64,000 nt of DNA from UBA7239 sp964509075 (GTDB lineage Bacteria; Pseudomonadota; Gammaproteobacteria; Pseudomonadales; UBA7239): positions 1 through 64,000 of the forward strand of contig CAZDWC010000001.1 of assembly GCA_964509075.1 (NCBI GenBank), in the 5' to 3' direction. This document shows positions 8,473 through 16,591 of the stretch, in pieces. Within the stretch, counting starts at the first letter, position 1; each line of letters opens with the position of its first letter. The notes under the pieces are model-generated. The model saw nothing but the letters and a program-made list of their open reading frames with translations, made no database searches and was not told where the DNA came from. Position numbers and translations under genes: made by a program.

Positions 8473-9837
8473 ATGCCCCTGGATATTGTCATTCTTGCCG
8501 CTGGTCAGGGCACGCGCATGCATTCTTCGTTGCCGAAGGTGCTGCACCCGATTGCCGGTAAGCCGATGCTGCAGCATGTCATCGACGCCGCGCGGGTTTT
8601 TGATGATGCTGTGCTGAACGTGGTGATCGGGCACGGTGCGGATCGGGTGCGTGCGGCTCTGGGTGCCGATATTCGCGTTGTCATGCAAGAGCAACAGCTG
8701 GGTACTGGTCATGCAGTAGCGCAAGCATTGCCCAGCTTGCGCCGTGATGCCACTGTGCTGATTTTGTATGGCGATGTGCCGCTGGTGAATCCGGCTACCC
8801 TGAAGCAGCTGGTGCTGTCGGTGGATGCCGGCAGCATGGCACTGCTGACGGTTGAGCTGGACAATCCCGCCGGCTACGGCCGCATTATGCGCGACACCGA
8901 TAATCATGTGGTAAGAATTGTCGAGCAGAAGGATGCCAGCGAAGAGCAGTTGCGCATTCGTGAAGTCAATACCGGCATTATGGCTGTTCGCTGCGAGCAT
9001 CTCGCGCGCTGGTTGCCGTCACTGGACAATCGCAATGCGCAGCAGGAGTTCTACCTGACGGACATCATCGCCATGGCGCGCACTGATGATGTGCGCATCA
9101 ATACACAAACCGCATTGAGTGAAGCGGAAGTTCTCGGTGTCAATGATCGTCACCAGCAGGCGCGTTTGGAGCGCATTTATCAGGAGCGACAGGCGCGTGC
9201 CTTGATGGCGCAGGGCGTTACCTTGATGGATCCTGCCCGTTTTGATTGTCGCGGCCAGATCCGCGCCGGTCGCGATGTGCTGATTGATGTCAATGCGGTG
9301 TTTGAAGGACAGGTTGAGATCGGCGACAACGTGGTCATTGAGCCCAACTGCTATATCCGCAACGCACGGATTGGCAACGGTGCGAGGATCAAGGCCAACA
9401 CAGTGATCGAAGATGCTGTCATTGGCGAAAATGTGGATGTCGGGCCGTTTGCCCGTCTGCGCCCCGGCACCGTGCTTGGCGATGGTGCTCGTATCGGCAA
9501 TTTTGTGGAAACCAAGAATGCGGTTTTTGGCGAAAACAGCAAAGCCAATCATCTGGCCTATGTGGGCGATGCCGGCATAGGTCGCGATTGCAATATCGGT
9601 GCGGGAACCATTACCTGTAATTACGATGGCGTGAACAAACACAAAACCAGCTTGGGCGATAATGTTTTCATCGGTTCCAACAGTACGCTGGTGGCGCCGT
9701 TGACGGTGGAGAGCGGCGGCTTTGTCGGTGCCGGGTCCACCATCACCAAGACAGTGCCTGCGGATGCTCTGGCTGTCGGTCGTGGTCAGCAGCGCAATAT
9801 TGAGGGCTGGAAACGGCCGCAGAAAAAGCCGAAGTAA
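8473..9837 (+). CDS. glmU: Bifunctional UDP-N-acetylglucosamine pyrophosphorylase / glucosamine-1-phosphate N-acetyltransferase
   Basis: Makes UDP-GlcNAc for peptidoglycan and lipopolysaccharide: acetylates glucosamine-1-phosphate (C-terminal domain) and then joins it to UTP (N-terminal domain). 454 residues from the ATG at 8473, where MPLDIVILAAGQGTRMHSSL aligns with the family start; a GTG five codons upstream is an alternative. LAAGQGTRM and the Lys of LPKVLH bind UTP. The C-terminal half (from about residue 250) is a left-handed beta-helix of hexapeptide repeats, with the acetyl-CoA-site segment NYDGVNKHKT. It is 38 bp before glmS, which makes the substrate precursor. Confidence 0.97.
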   Translation: MPLDIVILAAGQGTRMHSSLPKVLHPIAGKPMLQHVIDAARVFDDAVLNVVIGHGADRVRAALGADIRVVMQEQQLGTGHAVAQALPSLRRDATVLILYGDVPLVNPATLKQLVLSVDAGSMALLTVELDNPAGYGRIMRDTDNHVVRIVEQKDASEEQLRIREVNTGIMAVRCEHLARWLPSLDNRNAQQEFYLTDIIAMARTDDVRINTQTALSEAEVLGVNDRHQQARLERIYQERQARALMAQGVTLMDPARFDCRGQIRAGRDVLIDVNAVFEGQVEIGDNVVIEPNCYIRNARIGNGARIKANTVIEDAVIGENVDVGPFARLRPGTVLGDGARIGNFVETKNAVFGENSKANHLAYVGDAGIGRDCNIGAGTITCNYDGVNKHKTSLGDNVFIGSNSTLVAPLTVESGGFVGAGSTITKTVPADALAVGRGQQRNIEGWKRPQKKPK

Positions 9838-9875
9838 CTGTTTTTCCTCTGTCACGAATTCGAGAGTAAATATTC

Positions 9876-11711
9876 ATGTGTGGAATTGTTGGTGCCATTG
9901 CCCAGCGCAATATCACGCCCATTCTGGTCGAAGGCTTGAAGCGACTGGAATACCGCGGCTATGACTCTGCCGGTGTCGCCGTGTTCACCGATGCGGGTGC
10001 GATACAGAGTTGCAAGCGCGTAGGTAAAGTGGCCAATGTGCAGCAGGGTTTGAAGGAAGAACCTCTGCGCGGACAGTTGGGGATTGCGCACACGCGCTGG
10101 GCGACACACGGCAAGCCGAGTGAATTGAATGCGCATCCACACTTTTCCAATGACAAGGCCATTGCCGTCGTTCACAACGGCATTATCGAGAATCACCAGC
10201 AGTTGCGTGCGGAGTTGTTGCAGAAAGGCTATCGCTTCGACAGCGAAACCGACACGGAAACTATCGTGCATCTGATTGATGACTGCTGGAAAGCAGGTGG
10301 CAGTTTGTTGCAGGCCGTTCAAAATGCCGTTTTGCGTCTGGATGGGGCCTATGCCCTGGCGGTGATTGCGGTTAATGAGCCGGACAAACTGATTGCTGCG
10401 CGTGCAGGCAGTCCGCTGGTGATTGGTGTCGGCTATGGTGAAAATTTTGTCGCGTCGGATCCACTTGCGCTGCGCATGATCACCGACCAGTTCATCTACC
10501 TGCATGAAGGTGATATGGCTGTGGTGACGCTTGAAGATGTCACGATTGTCGATGCGTCAGGTGTGGAGCAGCAGCGTGTCATCGAGCAGGTTGATGAACT
10601 GCATGATTCGGCAGACAAGGGCGAATACCGCCATTTCATGCTGAAAGAAATTTACGAGCAGCCCAAGGTTTTTGAACAGACTTTGCTGGGGCGTATCGGC
10701 AAAGATCATTTGATAGAGGAATGTTTCGGGGCGGCGGCGCGTGAGAAGTTTGATATAGCCAAGGCGGTGCAAATTGTCGCGTGCGGTACCAGTTACCACG
10801 CGGGCATGATTGCGCGTTACTGGATCGAGGAGTTTGCCGGTCTGCCTTGTCAGGTCGAAGTGGCCAGTGAATTCCGTTACCGCAAGCGCAAACCCTTGCC
10901 GGATACCTTGTTCGTCACTATTTCACAATCGGGCGAAACGGCAGACACGCTGGCGGCGCTGCGTGGCCTTGATGTGGAGAGTTACGTTGGCAGCTTGTGT
11001 ATTTGCAATGTCGCCAACAGTTCATTGGTGCGTGAATCCGATTTCTCGTTGATGACATTGGCCGGCCCGGAAATCGGTGTGGCATCTACCAAAGCGTTTA
11101 CCAGTCAACTGGCTGCGTTGCAATTGCTGGTGCTGGCGTTGGCGCGTCGCAATCAGCCGGATGCTGCAATGGAAAAAAACTGGGTGGAAGCACTGCATCA
11201 ACTGCCGCAACTGTGCAGCACGGTGTTGCAACTGGATGGCAAGATAAAAAAACTTGCCAAGCTGTTTGAGGAAAAACACAGCGCCTTGTTTCTGGGGCGA
11301 GGGCGTGAGTATCCGGTGGCGCTGGAAGGTGCATTGAAACTGAAAGAGATTTCCTATATCCATGCCGAAGCCTATCCGGCCGGCGAATTGAAGCACGGCC
11401 CGCTGGCGCTGGTGGATAAACACATGCCGGTGGTAGCGCTTGCGCCCGGCAACGAGCTGATCGACAAGATCAAGTCGAATCTGGAGGAAGTGCGCGCGCG
11501 TGGTGGGCAGTTGATTGTCTTCTGTGATGAGAAGCCGGATCTGGCAGCAGAAGACGGTATCAGCTACGTTGAGCTACCAGCCATGCCGGCAAGCCTGACG
11601 CCGCTGCTGTACACGATTCCGCTGCAATTGTTGTCGTATCACGTCGCCGTGATGAAGGGCACGGATGTGGACCAGCCGCGCAATCTGGCCAAGAGCGTGA
11701 CGGTGGAGTGA
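9876..11711 (+). CDS. glmS: Glutamine--fructose-6-phosphate aminotransferase (isomerizing)
   Basis: First step of amino-sugar synthesis: fructose-6-phosphate plus glutamine gives glucosamine-6-phosphate. 611 residues. The N-terminus MCGIVGAIAQR supplies the nucleophilic Cys2 of the class II glutamine amidotransferase domain (to about residue 240); two SIS sugar-isomerase domains follow, with VACGTSYHAG, SQSGETADTL and the C-terminal LAKSVTVE. Downstream of glmU, as in many gammaproteobacteria. Its stop codon (11709-11711) directly abuts the stop of the convergent gene at 11712, with no base between and no visible terminator. Confidence 0.98.
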   Translation: MCGIVGAIAQRNITPILVEGLKRLEYRGYDSAGVAVFTDAGAIQSCKRVGKVANVQQGLKEEPLRGQLGIAHTRWATHGKPSELNAHPHFSNDKAIAVVHNGIIENHQQLRAELLQKGYRFDSETDTETIVHLIDDCWKAGGSLLQAVQNAVLRLDGAYALAVIAVNEPDKLIAARAGSPLVIGVGYGENFVASDPLALRMITDQFIYLHEGDMAVVTLEDVTIVDASGVEQQRVIEQVDELHDSADKGEYRHFMLKEIYEQPKVFEQTLLGRIGKDHLIEECFGAAAREKFDIAKAVQIVACGTSYHAGMIARYWIEEFAGLPCQVEVASEFRYRKRKPLPDTLFVTISQSGETADTLAALRGLDVESYVGSLCICNVANSSLVRESDFSLMTLAGPEIGVASTKAFTSQLAALQLLVLALARRNQPDAAMEKNWVEALHQLPQLCSTVLQLDGKIKKLAKLFEEKHSALFLGRGREYPVALEGALKLKEISYIHAEAYPAGELKHGPLALVDKHMPVVALAPGNELIDKIKSNLEEVRARGGQLIVFCDEKPDLAAEDGISYVELPAMPASLTPLLYTIPLQLLSYHVAVMKGTDVDQPRNLAKSVTVE

Positions 11712-12071
11712 TTACTGGCGGTCGCCGACCGTATAGTTGATCTTGATACCGCGTTCAGCAATCAGTTTCTTGATCTCTTCGCGATCCTGCGCCACCAGCG
11801 TCGGGTGCGCGATTTCATCCGGAAACTTCATGAACAGGCGCTCCAGTGCATCCAGTTCCTTGTAGACGGGCTCAGGAAAGCCCTGGCGGTTTTCACGGCC
11901 CGGTTCCACCAGCATCAAGTTGTCCATGTAGTTGAAGAAGGCAGGAAAGCCCCACAGCTTTTTCAGCTTCTCGTAGACGTGCGGCATGGTTTTCAGTGCG
12001 ATGCACTTGTCGATCAGCTCGCGTTTGGATTCGTGAGAAGCGGGTTCCAGGGTGGGGATGTTGTCAGACAT
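11712..12071 (-). CDS. Protein of unknown function (119 aa)
   Basis: I do not recognise this protein. 119 residues, soluble, charged, without signal peptide or membrane segment; probably mostly helical, with the notable central stretch GFPAFFNYMDNLMLVEPGRE. It follows trmB on the same strand after 69 bp and may be the last gene of the DUF423-thiS-thiG-trmB run. It is convergent with glmS at zero distance. Codon use looks like its neighbours, so it is most likely a real gene. Confidence 0.75.
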   Translation of the reverse strand: MSDNIPTLEPASHESKRELIDKCIALKTMPHVYEKLKKLWGFPAFFNYMDNLMLVEPGRENRQGFPEPVYKELDALERLFMKFPDEIAHPTLVAQDREEIKKLIAERGIKINYTVGDRQ

Positions 12072-12140
12072 GTTGCTGCCATCGGTTACTGCGGGGGGAA
12101 TATGTGAAGTTTATCACGCTTTGCTGAAAATGCCGGTCGC

Positions 12141-12848
12141 TCAGGATTTCGCAAAGCGCAAATCCCAGACGCCGTGGCCGAGATTCTGGCCGCGTTTCTC
12201 GAATTTGGTTTCGGGTCGGTAATCGGGACGGGGGCTGTACTGGCCGTTGCCGGCGCAGTTGTGAAATCCAGGGCAGGCGGACACGGTTTCCAGCATCACT
12301 TCTGCATACGGCTGCCAGTCGGTAGCCATGTGCAGGACACCGCCAGTCTTCAGTTTGCGCAGCACCAGTTCGACGAACGGCATCTGCACGATGCGGCGCT
12401 TGTGGTGACGGCTCTTGTGCCAGGGATCGGGAAAATAGAGTTGCAGGCGGGTGAGGCTGCTGTCGGCAATGCAGTCGTTGAGCACGTCGAGTGCATCTGC
12501 GCAGAAGATGCGCAGATTGGGCAGGCCGCGTTTGGCGGCTTCGCTGACAATACGCCCCACCCCTGGTGGGTGCACTTCAATGCCGATGAAATTCTGTTCG
12601 GGAAAGCGCTCGGCCATTTCCAGCAGCGAGTCGCCCATGCCGAAACCGATTTCCAGTACCAGATCGGCAGCATGATTGGCAAAAGCGCCTTCCAGCGCCT
12701 GTGCGCCCTTGTGCAAATCCAGACCATAGACCGGCCATTGTTCGGCCAGCGCCTTTTCCTGTGCAGGTGTGATGCGCCCGCTGCGAATCACATAGGAACG
12801 GATATCTTTTTTCTTGAACTGTGGTTGTAACGGCAGCATGTAGGGCAA
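12141..12848 (-). CDS. trmB: tRNA (guanine-N7-)-methyltransferase
   Basis: Methylates G46 of tRNA to m7G with S-adenosylmethionine. 235 residues. SAM-binding motif I is LEIGFGMGDSLLEMAERFP, and the family hallmark LYFPDPWHKSRHHKRR (substrate and catalytic region) is intact. The C-terminus reads KFEKRGQNLGHGVWDL, typical of the family. The start at 12848 gives MPYMLPLQPQF; the internal Met a few codons on is an alternative. Six bases downstream of thiG on the same strand, probably co-transcribed with thiS-thiG. Confidence 0.95.
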   Translation of the reverse strand: MPYMLPLQPQFKKKDIRSYVIRSGRITPAQEKALAEQWPVYGLDLHKGAQALEGAFANHAADLVLEIGFGMGDSLLEMAERFPEQNFIGIEVHPPGVGRIVSEAAKRGLPNLRIFCADALDVLNDCIADSSLTRLQLYFPDPWHKSRHHKRRIVQMPFVELVLRKLKTGGVLHMATDWQPYAEVMLETVSACPGFHNCAGNGQYSPRPDYRPETKFEKRGQNLGHGVWDLRFAKS

Positions 12849-12854
12849 TCAAAA

Positions 12855-13661
12855 TCAGCTGTGGATCAGACCCGTCAATGGTGAAGACGCGCTCGCATAC
12901 AGCTTGCGCGGCATGCGACCGGCGAGAAACGCTTCGCGTCCGGCTTCCACGGCTTTCTTCATGGCGGACGCCATCAGCACCGGGTTCTGCGCGTGGGCGA
13001 TGGCGCTGTTCATCAGCACGCCGTCGCAGCCGAGTTCCATGGCAATCGCGGCATCGGATGCAGTGCCTACACCGGCATCGACGATGATCGGCACGTTGGC
13101 GTTTTCGAGAATCATCATCAGGTTGTACGGATTGCGGATGCCGAGGCCTGAGCCAATCGGAGCGCCCAGCGGCATCACCGCGCAGCAGCCGATTTCTTCC
13201 AGGCGTTTGGCGACCAGCGGGTCGTCGCTGGTGTAGACCATGACGTCAAAGCCGTCGGCAACCAGCTGCTCGGCAGCGATCAGTGTTTCCGTGACATTGG
13301 GGAACAGGGTTTTCTGGTCGCCCAGCACTTCGAGTTTGACCAGCTTGTGGCCGTCCAGCAGTTCGCGTGCGAGCTTGCAGGTGCGCACAGCTTCGGCAGC
13401 GGTGTAGCAGCCGGCAGTGTTGGGCAGGATGGTGTAGCGCGAGGGCGGCACAACATCCAGCAGATTGGGTTCGCCGGGATTCTGGCCGATGTTGGTGCGG
13501 CGCACGGCCACCGTGATCATTTCGGCGCCGGAGGCTTCGGTGGCGGCGGCGGTTTCCGCGAGATCCTTGTATTTGCCGCTGCCTACAATCAGGCGTGAGC
13601 TGTAGGTTTTGCCGGCAATGACCAGCGGTTTGTTAGTTTCGGGCTTGTCAGTGATGCTCAT
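12855..13661 (-). CDS. thiG: Thiazole synthase
   Basis: Forms the thiazole phosphate of thiamine from 1-deoxyxylulose-5-phosphate, dehydroglycine and the ThiS thiocarboxylate. 268 residues, TIM barrel. Visible landmarks are YSSRLIVGSGKYKD near the N-terminus, the Schiff-base Lys region LVKLEVLGDQKTLFPN, and the phosphate-binding PIIVDAGVGTASDAA and GVLMNSAIAHA segments. It begins 2 bp after thiS ends. I see no thi-box (TPP) riboswitch in the upstream intergenic DNA. Confidence 0.97.
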   Translation of the reverse strand: MSITDKPETNKPLVIAGKTYSSRLIVGSGKYKDLAETAAATEASGAEMITVAVRRTNIGQNPGEPNLLDVVPPSRYTILPNTAGCYTAAEAVRTCKLARELLDGHKLVKLEVLGDQKTLFPNVTETLIAAEQLVADGFDVMVYTSDDPLVAKRLEEIGCCAVMPLGAPIGSGLGIRNPYNLMMILENANVPIIVDAGVGTASDAAIAMELGCDGVLMNSAIAHAQNPVLMASAMKKAVEAGREAFLAGRMPRKLYASASSPLTGLIHS

Positions 13662-13663
13662 GG

Positions 13664-13864
13664 TTAACCTCCGCCGATGGCATGGACGATTTCGACGCGA
13701 TCGCCCGCTTGCAGGAAATGGGTGGCGTGCGCGCTGCGCGGCACGATGTCTTCATTCACTTCCACGGCGATGCGTTTACCGGCCAGTTGCAGCTGCTCAA
13801 TCAGCATTGAAACACTGGTATTGCTGTCGAGCGCATGTGGCTCGCCGTTGAGGGTGATTTGCAT
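13664..13864 (-). CDS. thiS: Sulfur carrier protein ThiS
   Basis: 66-residue ubiquitin-like carrier whose C-terminal Gly is adenylated and turned into the thiocarboxylate that feeds sulfur to ThiG. Starts MQITLNGEPHAL and ends in IGGG, which supplies the required Gly-Gly end. Lies directly upstream of thiG and 1 bp downstream of the DUF423 gene. Confidence 0.95.
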   Translation of the reverse strand: MQITLNGEPHALDSNTSVSMLIEQLQLAGKRIAVEVNEDIVPRSAHATHFLQAGDRVEIVHAIGGG

Positions 13865-13865
13865 C

Positions 13866-14225
13866 TCAGCTGCCTTTTACACTGCCGTAGCAGAGGCAGG
13901 CCCAGGCAATCAGCCACAGCGTGCCGCCGATGGGGGTGATGGCGCCCAGCCAGCGCATGCCGCTGAGGCAGAGCACATAAAGACTGCCGCTGAAAATCAG
14001 GATGCCGGCAGCGAACAACCAACCGCTGACTGGCAGCCATTTCGATGTGTTGCCTTGTGCGAGCAGGATGCCGACACCGAACAGCGCCAGCGTGTGCCAG
14101 AAATGGTATTGCACCGCCGTGTGCCAGACACTCATCAGGTCGGCGGGAAGCCGATCTTTCAAACCGTGTGCGCCAAAGGCACCGAGAGCCACCCCGAGAA
14201 AGCCGTACAGGGCGGCGAGTGCCAT
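13866..14225 (-). CDS. DUF423 family small membrane protein (YgdD-like)
   Basis: Integral inner-membrane protein of unknown function. From the ATG at 14225 it is 119 residues with four hydrophobic segments; GFLGVALGAFGAHGL, the YHFWHTLALFG segment and the end GSLYVLCL...PIGGT are the DUF423 hallmarks. An in-frame GTG at 14312 would add 29 residues (another hydrophobic stretch); the shorter form matches the usual family length and start. It is followed by thiS after 1 bp, an arrangement seen in other gammaproteobacteria; the functional link is not known. Confidence 0.85.
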   Translation of the reverse strand: MALAALYGFLGVALGAFGAHGLKDRLPADLMSVWHTAVQYHFWHTLALFGVGILLAQGNTSKWLPVSGWLFAAGILIFSGSLYVLCLSGMRWLGAITPIGGTLWLIAWACLCYGSVKGS

Positions 14226-14457
14226 CAATGTCTGGGAAAGAGGCAGCACAAACAGCACCGCAAGCAGGAAAATGGGTGCGCATTGTAGCAGCTTGTCCGA
14301 GCACTGCTGCACGCTTGATAAAATGCTTTAAGCATTAAAGGTTTAGGCCTACAATTTAAAATGGAAAATAAATTGGCGGATTGCATTGGAGCCGTGGTGC
14401 ATGCGATCTGGCCTGTAAAATGCAGAGAAACGACTTCATGAAGATGGGGGCAGACTC

Positions 14458-15621
14458 ATGACGCTCAGATCCGCACTACAAGCTTGCCTGTGCTGCCTGG
14501 CTATTGTCGGCAGCGCGGCGCATGCCGGCAGCTACACGGTAAAGCCTGGCGATACGCAGTGGCGCATTGCCAGTGCCAATGGCATGACGGTTGAACAGCT
14601 GCGCAAACTCAATCATCTCGGCGCCAAGTCTGCGCTGAGTGTGGGGCAGACACTGGTGGTGCAAGGCGCAACCCCGTCGCGTGTCGCCAGTGCGGAAACT
14701 GCGCCGCGCAAGCCGGCGCAGGTGAGTGCAGCCAACAAAAGCAGCAAGGTCGCGGCCGGCATCAAAAAAACGACGGCAAACAACAAATCGACAGCAAACA
14801 ACAAAACGGCCGTCAGTGCTGCCAAACCGGCCGTTGCCGGCAAGCATCTGCCGCCGCTGGCTTCCAGCAGTGCGCTGGTGGTGGATGCCAGTACGGGCCG
14901 TACGCTGTACGCCAAGAACACGGCCAGCCAGATGCCTATTGCATCCATTACCAAGTTGATGACGGCAATGGTGGTGCTGGATTCCAATCCTTCCATGCAG
15001 GAATCCCTGACGATTGGCGAGGCAGATGTCGATAACCTCAAGCACACCACTTCACGCCTGCCTGTAGGTACGCGATTGTCGCGTTATGAAATGCTGCGTC
15101 TGGCGTTGATGTCATCCGAGAACCGCGCGGCGTCTTCACTGTCGCGTCACTATCCTGGCGGGAAGCAGGCGTTTGTCAGCGCCATGCAGGCCAAGGCCGG
15201 CAAGTTGGGTATGGGCAACACGCGTTTTTACGATCCCACCGGCCTGACGCCCGCCAACGTGTCTACTGCCGAAGATCTGGTGAAGATGGTCAAGGCGGCC
15301 AGCCAGTACTCGCTGATTCATGAATTCACCACAACGCCGGGCCGCGAAGTGGCCATCAATAACTCGCGCCAGCCGCTGGAGTACAAGAACACCAATCGTC
15401 TGGTGCGCAACGGCGAGTGGGATATCGCTGTCAGCAAGACCGGCTACATCAATGAGGCAGGCCACTGTCTGGTGATGTTGGCCACGGTGGCCAATCGCCC
15501 ATCGGTGATGGTGTTTCTCGAAGCCGAGGGCAAACTTTCGGCCCAGGGCGATGCCTCGCGCCTGAAAAACTGGCTGGAGGCCAACCGCAACACCGACCAG
15601 CTGGCCATGCTGGATCCTTGA
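14458..15621 (+). CDS. pbpG: LysM-containing D-alanyl-D-alanine endopeptidase, PBP7-like
   Basis: Periplasmic serine peptidase (family S11) expected to cleave D-Ala-meso-DAP cross-links in peptidoglycan. 387 residues: signal peptide to about residue 23 (AAHA-GS), a LysM peptidoglycan-binding domain (about 25-69, YTVKPGDTQWRIA), a Lys/Ala/Thr/Asn-rich linker (about 75-130), then the penicillin-binding domain. The catalytic motifs are complete: SITK at 163-166, SEN at 220-222 and KTG at 327-329. No C-terminal amphipathic anchor of the DacA type was seen, which favours PBP7 (PbpG) over PBP5. The LysM fusion is not present in E. coli PbpG. Confidence 0.88.
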   Translation: MTLRSALQACLCCLAIVGSAAHAGSYTVKPGDTQWRIASANGMTVEQLRKLNHLGAKSALSVGQTLVVQGATPSRVASAETAPRKPAQVSAANKSSKVAAGIKKTTANNKSTANNKTAVSAAKPAVAGKHLPPLASSSALVVDASTGRTLYAKNTASQMPIASITKLMTAMVVLDSNPSMQESLTIGEADVDNLKHTTSRLPVGTRLSRYEMLRLALMSSENRAASSLSRHYPGGKQAFVSAMQAKAGKLGMGNTRFYDPTGLTPANVSTAEDLVKMVKAASQYSLIHEFTTTPGREVAINNSRQPLEYKNTNRLVRNGEWDIAVSKTGYINEAGHCLVMLATVANRPSVMVFLEAEGKLSAQGDASRLKNWLEANRNTDQLAMLDP

Positions 15622-15654
15622 GGCGAGCGCTGTATTTTTGAGCACGGCAATCGC

Positions 15655-16500
15655 GTGAAACTTCCTTCTGTGCTGCTGGCTGGCTGTGGCGATATCGCCC
15701 AGCGGCTGGCCCTGTTGCTGCATCAGGATTATCGGCTCTGTGGCTTGCGCCGCCATCCTGCCTCCCTTCCTGCCTATATCGAGCCGCTGGCGGTTGATCT
15801 CTGCGACAGCGCAGCGTTGTCTTCATGCTTGTCGGCTCGACAGTTTGACTACGTGGTGATCACGCTGACGCCGGGCGAGCGCAGCGAGCAGCGCTACCGG
15901 CAAGTCTATGTGGATGGCACGCGCAATTTGCTTCAGGTTTTGTCAGGCAAGCCGCGGCTGCTGTTTATCTCCAGTACTTCGGTCTATGGCCAGAATGCCG
16001 GTGAGGTCGTCGATGAAAGCAGCGTGACGGCACCCGAGGGCTTCTCCGGTCGCTGTTTGCTGGAAGCCGAGGCGCTGGTACACAACAGCGGCTTGCCCGC
16101 GAGTTGTGTGCGCTTTTCCGGCATCTATGGACCCGGGCGCGAGCGCATGATCCGTTTGGTGCGCGAACAGAAAGTTGATGTGGCGGATGCCGCGCAGTGG
16201 AGCAATCGCATTCATGCCGATGAATGTGCGCGGGTGCTGGCGTTCCTGATCGAGCGTTGGGAAGACGGTTTTGCACCTGCGGCCTGTTATGTGGCGAGTG
16301 ATGTTGTGCCGTCACAACTGGGTGAGGTGTGGCAATGGCTGGCGGAGACGATGGGAATTGCGAATCCCCTGCCGGGTGACACGTGGCGACAGCAGCCGGC
16401 GCACGGCAAACGCTGCGACAGCCATTTGCTGCAGCGCGCGGGTTATCACTTTCTGTATCCGGATTTCAGAGTCGGCTACAAGCAGCTTGTGGCGTCGTAA
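15655..16500 (+). CDS. NAD(P)-dependent epimerase/dehydratase, YeeZ-like
   Basis: 281-residue extended short-chain dehydrogenase-like protein, starting with GTG at 15655. The N-terminal nucleotide-binding loop is LLAGCGDIAQRLALLL; RLLFISSTSVYGQNAGEVVD carries the Ser/Tyr region typical of sugar epimerases, though the Lys of the YxxxK motif is not clear. RFSGIYGPGRERM follows. The closest named relative I know is YeeZ, whose substrate is unknown. It lies 33 bp after the PBP7-like gene on the same strand. A specific reaction cannot be assigned. Confidence 0.8.
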   Translation: MKLPSVLLAGCGDIAQRLALLLHQDYRLCGLRRHPASLPAYIEPLAVDLCDSAALSSCLSARQFDYVVITLTPGERSEQRYRQVYVDGTRNLLQVLSGKPRLLFISSTSVYGQNAGEVVDESSVTAPEGFSGRCLLEAEALVHNSGLPASCVRFSGIYGPGRERMIRLVREQKVDVADAAQWSNRIHADECARVLAFLIERWEDGFAPAACYVASDVVPSQLGEVWQWLAETMGIANPLPGDTWRQQPAHGKRCDSHLLQRAGYHFLYPDFRVGYKQLVAS

Positions 16501-16591
16501 TAACGCCATCTTGTGCAAGGTTGTTTTCCGTGGGGCAGCTGGTGTACCTTGCACGGACAGATCATTGATAACAACGCAGTAGCGCAGGCAA

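Noticed and set aside
13865..14457. TPP riboswitch for the thiS-thiG genes
   Set aside because: No thi-box core was found in the available upstream intergenic DNA.
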